This document shows, in pieces, positions 5,514 to 8,439 of a stretch of DNA of 8,439 nucleotides (its first letter is position 1; the number at the start of each line of letters is the position of its first letter). Location: positions 2,524 to 10,962 of the forward strand of contig JAQUZL010000066.1 in assembly GCA_028691385.1 (NCBI GenBank), given 5' to 3'. This stretch comes from Oscillospiraceae bacterium (GTDB lineage Bacteria; Bacillota; Clostridia; Oscillospirales; Oscillospiraceae). The position numbers were made by a program, and so were the translations under genes. The notes beneath the pieces were generated by a model, which saw nothing but the letters and a program-made list of their open reading frames with translations, ran no database searches and was not told where the DNA came from.

Positions 5514-6935
5514 ATGATGCAGGAGCAAATAAAAGCATATTTTGAAGCGCACCGGGAAGAAATGATCGCAGATGTGATGACCCTGGTGCGGATTCCCAGT
5601 GTGCGCGGCGAAGCCGCGCCGGGCATGCCCTATGGCGCAATGCCGCGCCGCGCGCTGGAAACGGCGATGAACCTGTGCCGCGAAGCAGGCTTTTCCGTGC
5701 AGTGCTATGACGAGCGCGTGATGGCCGCCGATTTTCAGCCGGGCGCGCGGGCGGTGGATTTGCTGGCGCATCTGGATGTGGTGCCGGCAGCGGACAACTG
5801 GACAAAATGCGACCCCTTTGACCCGAAAATCGTGGACGGCAACCTCTATGGCCGCGGCACGCAGGACGACAAGGGGCCGGCTGTGGCGGCGCTGTATGCC
5901 ATGAAGTGCATCAAGGCGCTGAAGGTACCCATGAAAAACAGCATCCGTCTGGTGCTTGGCACGGACGAGGAGTGCGGCTGCGGCGACCTTGCGTCTTATT
6001 ACGCGGCGGAGCAGCCCGCGCCCATGACCATTTCTCCGGACGCCAATTATCCGCTCATCAATGTGGAGCGCGGCCGGTTGTGGCTGCAGGCGCAGGCGGA
6101 CGCGGCGGAGGATTCGGCGCTGCCGCGGATTGTTTCGGCGCAGTGCGGCGACAAGGCAAATGTCGTGCCCTCACGCGGCGTGGTCGTCCTTGCGGGACTG
6201 TCGCAGCAGGCGGCGCAGCCGGTGTGCGACGCCGTCGCGCGCGCAACCGGCGCGGCGTTTTCCCTGTCCGAACAGGAAGCGCTGCTCACCATCACCTGCA
6301 CCGGCGCAAACGCCCACGCGGCGACGCCGTGGACGGGCAACAACGCGCTGACCGCGCTGCTGCAGCTTCTTTCAGCGCTGCCGCTGGCGGACACCGATTC
6401 CGCGCGCCGCGTGCGCGCCCTTTCCAAGCTGTTCCCCCACGGCGACTGGCGCGGCAAGGCCATCGGCGTGGAGATGGAGGACGCGACGTCGGGCAAGCTG
6501 ACGCTGACGCTCAATGTGCTTTCCATTGCGGACGGCCGCATCACCGCCACCATGGATGGCCGCGTGCCGCTTTGTGCCAACGAGGAAAATTGCAGCGGCG
6601 TCATCGCAGCGGCGCTGCGGCAGGCGGGCTTTGCCGCGATGATGCAGAAAAATGAGCCGGTGCACTATGTGCCGCAGGAGCTGCCGCTCATCGGCACACT
6701 GCTGCGCGTGTATGAGCAGTGGACCGGGCAAAAGGGCGAATGCCTTGCCATCGGCGGCGGCACTTATGTGCATGACGTGGAAAACGGGGTCGCGTTTGGC
6801 TGCGAAATGCCGGGCGTGGACTACCATATCCATGACTGCGACGAGTTTATCCCGGTTTCTGAGCTGCTGCTTGCGGGCGAGATGCTGACCTCGGCGCTGA
6901 TCGCGCTGGCTAATCTCGACGATGCGGCGCGCTGA
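5514..6935 (+). CDS. M20-family metallo-dipeptidase (PepV/Sapep type)
   Basis: This 473-residue cytoplasmic di-metal (Zn or Mn) dipeptidase probably hydrolyses dipeptides imported or released during peptide turnover. The M20 ligand set is clear and in PepV register: H86 and D88 in LLAHLDVV, bridging D118 in GRGTQDDKG, catalytic-base E152 and ligand E153 in TDEEC, D176 in SPDANYP, and a C-terminal histidine in YHIHDCDEF (438 or 440). H268 in NAHAATP matches the lid-domain substrate-binding histidine. The length fits PepV (about 470). The start is ATG 5514 with AGGAGG (5503-5508) 5 bases upstream; ATG 5517 is an alternative at 8 bases. The gene lies directly after the guaB terminator with no visible promoter of its own, and 30 bases before the next gene, with which it probably shares a transcript. 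Confidence 0.92.
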   Translation: MMQEQIKAYFEAHREEMIADVMTLVRIPSVRGEAAPGMPYGAMPRRALETAMNLCREAGFSVQCYDERVMAADFQPGARAVDLLAHLDVVPAADNWTKCDPFDPKIVDGNLYGRGTQDDKGPAVAALYAMKCIKALKVPMKNSIRLVLGTDEECGCGDLASYYAAEQPAPMTISPDANYPLINVERGRLWLQAQADAAEDSALPRIVSAQCGDKANVVPSRGVVVLAGLSQQAAQPVCDAVARATGAAFSLSEQEALLTITCTGANAHAATPWTGNNALTALLQLLSALPLADTDSARRVRALSKLFPHGDWRGKAIGVEMEDATSGKLTLTLNVLSIADGRITATMDGRVPLCANEENCSGVIAAALRQAGFAAMMQKNEPVHYVPQELPLIGTLLRVYEQWTGQKGECLAIGGGTYVHDVENGVAFGCEMPGVDYHIHDCDEFIPVSELLLAGEMLTSALIALANLDDAAR

Positions 6936-6965
6936 GCGCAAAGAAAAACCGAAGGGAAGAACACA

Positions 6966-8297
6966 ATGAAGCCACGCAATATTTTGAAAAACAAATGGTA
7001 TCTCTACGTGACAGAGTTCTTTTCCGGCGCGGCGGTGATGGCGGTGGAGCTGGGGGCGAACCGCCTGCTTGCGCCGTATTTCAGCTCGTCGCAGATCGTG
7101 TGGACCATCATCATCGGTACAATCATGATTGCCATGGCGCTGGGCAATCTTTGGGGCGGCAGAAGTGCGGATAAAAATCCGAACCCGGACAAGCTCTATG
7201 CCCGCATTCTGGTAGCGGCGGTGTGGATTGCGGCCATTCCGGCACTGGGCACCAGCATCACTTTTTTGCTCTTTTCGGGCGTGCTGCTGGCGCTGGGGCT
7301 GATCTATTTCATCAGCGGCCGGACAAAGCGCGTTTTGTGCATTTTCTGCGCGGCGGCGGTGGCTGCGTGCGCATTGTTCGGCAATGCCGACCGGGTTGCT
7401 TTCTGGGAAAAGGAGCTGCTCTATGAGGGCGAGTCCGTCTACAACTATCTGCAGGTGAAACAGACCGGGGACAGCGTGATTTTGTCCACCAACGTGCTCT
7501 TTGGCGTGCAGTCCATCATGAAAAAGACGCCCGAAAAGACGGGAATGTACTATGATTACGCGCTGGCCGCGCCGGTCATGACCGGCAAGGCGCACAACGA
7601 TATTTTGATTCTCGGCATGGGCACGGGCACCTATGCCAAGCAGTGCCAGTACTATTTCGACGATGTGACGGTGGAGGGCGTGGAGATTGACGAGAAGATC
7701 ACAAGTCTGGCGTCAACCTATTTTGCGCTGTCCCCGGACACCAAGGTGACCACCTATGACGGCCGTGCCTATCTCGGCGCAACCGCGCAAAAATATGACG
7801 TCATTATGGTGGACGCCTATCAGGACATCACCATTCCCTTCCAGATGTCCACCACCGAGTTTTTCACCATGGTGCGCGAGCATCTGACGGACAATGGCGT
7901 CATGGTGGTCAATATGAACATGCACACGGAAAAAGAGGGCAACATCAACGCATATCTGGCCGACACCATTGCGGGCGTGTTTGACACCGTTTTGACGGTG
8001 GATGTGCCCAATTCCACCAACCGCGAGCTGCTTGCCACACAGAACCCCCAGGCGCGCAGCACGTTTGACGCGCGGCGTGTCACGCTGGAGGATGCGGCGC
8101 TTGCACCGCTGATGGAGGAGATTTCGCTTACCATGCAGCCCTATTGTTCCACCGGCTATCAGCTGACCGACGACAAAGCGCCGGTGGAGCTGCTGGGCAT
8201 GCAGGTGATCGACGAGCTGATTCAGACGCAGCTGACCGATTACAAGGACGTTTTGAAAACCGACGGCATAGGCGGCCTGCTTCGGCAATTCACGTAA
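6966..8297 (+). CDS. Membrane-anchored spermidine-synthase-like protein
   Basis: This 443-residue protein joins N-terminal membrane helices (roughly 13-35, 44-64, 81-117 and 122-139) to a spermidine-synthase/SAM-binding Rossmann domain (about 155-410). The Rossmann domain shows the glycine loop ILILGMGTGT (213-222), acidic E240-I-D242, DGRAYL with D265, and VDAYQ with D283 followed by IPFQMSTTEFF, the pattern of fused MFS/spermidine-synthase proteins. Such proteins may transfer aminopropyl or other SAM-derived groups, but their substrates are mostly unproven. AAGGGA (6952-6957) is 8 bases before the ATG. Compared with the family as I recall it, the membrane part is short: VWIAAIP runs straight into ALGTSITFLLFSG, and the usual middle stretch with TP..VKY and an NT-G-S-I-G motif is absent. 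It follows the dipeptidase by 30 bases, probably in one operon. Confidence 0.82.
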   Translation: MKPRNILKNKWYLYVTEFFSGAAVMAVELGANRLLAPYFSSSQIVWTIIIGTIMIAMALGNLWGGRSADKNPNPDKLYARILVAAVWIAAIPALGTSITFLLFSGVLLALGLIYFISGRTKRVLCIFCAAAVAACALFGNADRVAFWEKELLYEGESVYNYLQVKQTGDSVILSTNVLFGVQSIMKKTPEKTGMYYDYALAAPVMTGKAHNDILILGMGTGTYAKQCQYYFDDVTVEGVEIDEKITSLASTYFALSPDTKVTTYDGRAYLGATAQKYDVIMVDAYQDITIPFQMSTTEFFTMVREHLTDNGVMVVNMNMHTEKEGNINAYLADTIAGVFDTVLTVDVPNSTNRELLATQNPQARSTFDARRVTLEDAALAPLMEEISLTMQPYCSTGYQLTDDKAPVELLGMQVIDELIQTQLTDYKDVLKTDGIGGLLRQFT

Positions 8298-8315
8298 AAA
8301 AAGTGCCTGCTGCAC
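8296..8315 (+). other. Possible left half of a terminator cut by the insertion sequence
   Basis: Directly overlapping the preceding stop codon, an A-run leads into GTGCCTGC (8303-8310), the form of the 5' arm of the bidirectional terminators elsewhere here. The matching 3' arm and T-run are missing: the sequence passes through TGCACATG into the insertion-sequence end. Only a 4-bp GTGC/GCAC stem (8303-8306 with 8312-8315) can form. That the right half lies beyond the element is an inference. Confidence 0.35.
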
Positions 8316-8324
8316 ATGTGATAT

Positions 8325-8360
8325 GTACCCCCAATACTGGACATCCAGTATTGGGGGTAC
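8325..8360. repeat. 17-bp perfect inverted repeat at the insertion-sequence end
   Basis: GTACCCCCAATACTGGA (8325-8341) and its exact complement (8344-8360) flank a CA centre; in RNA the loop would open to four or more bases. The right arm contains the GGGGG that acts as the transposase ribosome-binding site (8353-8357), so folding of a transcript entering from outside would hide it. Confidence 0.85.
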
Positions 8361-8364
8361 TTTC

Positions 8365-8439
8365 ATGAAGTACAGTTATGAATACAAGCAAATGTGTATC
8401 GACCTATACCGGCAAGGGAAATGGCCGGAGACACCGGAA
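8365..8439 (+). CDS. Transposase HTH protein, N-terminus (partial)
   Basis: The first 25 codons, beginning MKYSYEYK and ending GKWPETPE, run off the right edge. The composition and the 'CIDLYRQGKWPETPE' phrase match the start of the helix-turn-helix OrfA-type proteins of IS3-like elements that bind the element's ends; the catalytic DDE domain would be encoded downstream. GGGGG (8353-8357) lies 7 bases before the ATG, inside the right arm of the inverted repeat. No promoter is visible between the repeat and the start codon. The family call rests on a short segment and on the adjacent TG-type end. Confidence 0.68.
   Translation, partial: MKYSYEYKQMCIDLYRQGKWPETPE

Larger units (their letters stand above)
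8324..8439 (+). mobile_element. Left end of an insertion sequence (truncated by window edge)
   Basis: A TG-initiated end, TGTACCCCCAATACTGG, is followed 41 bases in by the start of a transposase HTH protein. This fits the left terminus of an IS3-superfamily element, whose ends typically begin TG and whose first frame encodes an HTH protein. Only 116 bases are inside the window, so the family, right end and target duplication cannot be seen. The exact left boundary at 8324 is inferred from the TG rule. Confidence 0.65.

Noticed and set aside
3862..5805. Minus-strand open frame of 647 codons opposite guaB
   Set aside because: It is antisense to an unmistakable IMP dehydrogenase. The composition is what the reverse complement of GC-rich codons gives (His, Arg, Ala-rich), with no recognisable domain and no suitable ribosome-binding site.
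6372..7595. Minus-strand open frame of 407 codons opposite the dipeptidase and the spermidine-synthase-like gene
   Set aside because: It spans the junction of two well-supported plus-strand genes, is rich in His and Arg as expected for an antisense shadow, and has no motif.
1..8439. CRISPR array, or a cluster of defence or toxin-antitoxin genes
   Set aside because: No spaced direct repeats are present, and every supported gene fits a housekeeping, transport, sporulation or insertion-sequence role.

Overview
The window looks like chromosomal DNA from a spore-forming, fairly GC-rich Clostridia member (Bacillota), probably an Oscillospirales-type gut anaerobe. The evidence is a full-length Spo0A, purine-rich Shine-Dalgarno sites, sigma-A promoters with 17-bp spacers, and GC-rich coding sequence between AT-rich intergenic regions. 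The lineage is an inference from protein flavour, not from a marker search.

Layout: (1) Bases 2-70 are probably the last codons of an unrecognised plus-strand gene. (2) Bases 71-285 are non-coding. They hold a perfect 29-bp palindrome over an extended -10 promoter, plus a second hairpin, ahead of a small HD-domain hydrolase (286-780). (3) A bidirectional terminator (791-826) separates that gene from a convergent NhaC-family antiporter on the minus strand (833-2155). (4) A divergent control region (2156-2396) has a recognisable promoter for the antiporter on one strand and for a glutaredoxin-like CPDC protein (2397-2648) on the other. (5) A 270-base gap holds a probable terminator, a cluster of three Spo0A-box-like sites and a promoter in front of spo0A (2919-3713), which ends in a strong terminator. 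(6) guaB (IMP dehydrogenase, 3979-5457) follows two stacked promoter candidates and ends in a strong terminator. (7) A PepV/Sapep-type M20 dipeptidase (5514-6935) and a membrane-anchored spermidine-synthase-like protein (6966-8297) form a tight pair. (8) The left end of an insertion sequence begins near 8324, with a 17-bp inverted repeat and the first 25 codons of its transposase HTH protein running off the window.

The genes are mostly housekeeping or cell-physiology functions in separate transcription units: ion homeostasis, thiol redox, the sporulation master switch, GMP synthesis and peptide turnover. I see no novel multi-gene system. The points most worth a second look are regulatory or structural: the 0A-box cluster before spo0A, the palindrome on the HD-gene promoter, an apparent in-frame loss of the middle membrane segment of the spermidine-synthase-like protein, and the insertion-sequence end, whose inverted repeat covers the transposase ribosome-binding site and which may have split the upstream gene's terminator.
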